A DNA stretch of 6,317 bases from Odoribacteraceae bacterium (GTDB taxonomy: Bacteria > Bacteroidota > Bacteroidia > Bacteroidales > Marinifilaceae): assembly GCA_031267995.1 (NCBI GenBank), contig JAIRXZ010000199.1, positions 1 to 6,317 of the forward strand, written 5' to 3'. Under the pieces are notes generated by a model that did no database searches, was not told the DNA's origin, and saw nothing but the letters and a program-made list of their open reading frames with translations. How positions within the stretch are numbered: position 1 is the stretch's first letter; each line of letters begins with the position of its first letter. Below, in pieces: positions 6,096 to 6,317 of this stretch. A program made the position numbers and the translations under genes.

Positions 6096-6156
6096 GGGGC
6101 TTCGACAGGCACAGCCACCGTGTAACAGCCGCGGTGGCTGAGCTTGTCTAAGCCCC
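6096..6156. repeat. REP-like inverted repeat (long imperfect hairpin)
   Basis: The 25-bp arm at 6096-6120 (core GGCTTCGACAGGC) is the reverse complement, with three mismatches, of 6132-6156 (core GAGCTTGTCTAAGCC), separated by 11 nt. The GCTTCGACAAGCTCAG-type core is a dispersed palindromic repeat sequence I recognise from many bacterial genomes, and its usual spurious translation (RQAQPP) appears here. As RNA or single-stranded DNA it would fold into a long stem, in the manner of REPIN/BIME elements. No transposase is present in the window. Confidence 0.75.
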
Positions 6157-6230
6157 GGTACGATAGCCGCGGTGGCTGAGCTTATCGAAGCCCCGGTACG
6201 ATAGCCGCGGTGGCTGAGCTTGTCGAAGCC
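6127..6230. repeat. Tandem array of a 38-bp REP-like unit (2.7 copies)
   Basis: Unit 1 (6127-6164), unit 2 (6165-6202) and partial unit 3 (6203-6230) are nearly identical. Each starts AGCCGCGGTGGCTGAGCTT and the two full ones end CCCCGGTACGAT. Differences are single bases. The units share the REP-like core of the inverted arm at 6096-6120. There are no unique spacers, so this is a simple tandem expansion and not a CRISPR array. Confidence 0.9.
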
Positions 6231-6268
6231 TTCACCCATCAAGGGGAGAATCATCATCAGCGTCCGAA

Positions 6269-6317
6269 GCCGCGTTATATTTTTCATGTTAAGGTGAGAC
6301 AGCGAAATTTTCCGGCA
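6269..6317. repeat. Direct repeat copy B (cut by window end)
   Basis: Second copy of the repeat at 5641-5689. On the minus strand it contains an ATG at 6287 followed by MKNITRLRTLMMILPLMG, which resembles the start of a signal peptide and then runs straight into the REP-like array (EGFDKLSHRG). It may be the 5' remnant of a gene whose body was lost or displaced by the repeats. Whether homology continues past 6317 cannot be seen. Confidence 0.88.

Larger units (their letters stand above)
5513..6317. other. Rearranged upstream region without a convincing gene
   Basis: About 800 bp upstream of the operon are made of repeats, a porin gene fragment and AT-rich sequence. The AT-rich part (about 5700-5756) is the best place for the operon promoter. 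On the minus strand a TTTG (5743-5740) is followed after 18 nt by TATC (5721-5718), only a weak match to the Bacteroidota -33/-7 pattern TTTG...TAnnTTTG. A short palindrome TTGTGACAA (5734-5742) overlaps the -33-like site and could be an operator. A perfect 12-bp palindrome CGAAAATTTTCG lies at 5796-5807. None of these sites is strong on its own. Frames crossing the region change phase relative to the porin fragment, so no single reading frame explains it. Confidence 0.6.

Noticed and set aside
5911..6141. Plus-strand frame starting MSNITLGKTFSRDMVV
   Set aside because: It runs antisense through the porin fragment and into the REP-like array, has no recognised domain, and lies on the strand opposite to all real genes.
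6127..6230. Possible CRISPR array because of regular repeats
   Set aside because: The units abut directly with a 38-bp period and no unique spacers, and no cas gene is present.
5661..6287. A 208-codon minus-strand open frame across the upstream region
   Set aside because: It reads the porin fragment in the wrong frame and translates the REP-like units; it is a chance frame. Only the part from 5951 down is kept, as a doubtful small ORF.
1..6317. tRNA, rRNA, riboswitch or insertion-sequence transposase
   Set aside because: No tRNA-like cloverleaf, rRNA segment, known riboswitch core or DDE/Y1 transposase motif was recognised on either strand by eye.

Overview
The window looks like chromosome of a fairly GC-rich member of the Bacteroidota. 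The evidence is an OprO/P-type porin with a Sec signal and a terminal Phe, a lipoprotein with an LSAC lipobox, a regulator tail of the coiled-coil plus LuxR-HTH type common in that phylum, and start codons preceded by A/C-rich leaders (for example CAACAAC-ATG, TCAACAC-ATG) rather than Shine-Dalgarno sequences. All convincing genes lie on the minus strand, so the operon reads from right to left. Family assignments come from reading motifs, not from searches.

Region 1 (5513-6317) is upstream of the operon and carries no convincing gene. It is a patchwork: a direct repeat of at least 49 bp at both ends (5641-5689 and 6269-6317, the second cut by the window edge), a 108-bp near-identical copy of the start of the porin gene (5985-6092), an inverted plus tandem REP-like array with a 38-bp period (6096-6230), a small doubtful ORF, a hairpin, and an AT-rich stretch that could hold the operon promoter.

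Region 2 (1-5512) is one compact gene series: a DUF47/PhoU-like protein (5512-4865); a 561-residue PiT-type phosphate permease domain fused to a cytoplasmic coiled coil and a LuxR-type DNA-binding domain (4865-3180, sharing one base with the DUF47 stop codon); an OprO/P-family porin (3143-1779); a lipoprotein with an Ig-like region and a lamin-tail domain (1760-936); a divergent CYTH-like protein (863-219); and a canonical CYTH protein running off the left edge (215-1). Spacings are -1, 36, 18, 72 and 3 nt. The 72-nt gap contains a very strong GC hairpin.

The theme is phosphate. DUF47 proteins normally partner PiT permeases, OprO/P porins admit phosphate or polyphosphate through the outer membrane, and CYTH/TTM proteins act on triphosphates. 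The standout is the PiT permease carrying its own DNA-binding tail. Several residues typical of PiT transport signatures and of PhoU-type metal ligands are replaced, in both the permease domain and its DUF47 partner. I infer a PiT/PhoU pair converted into, or doubling as, a membrane phosphate sensor and transcription factor that may control the porin, lipoprotein and CYTH genes downstream.
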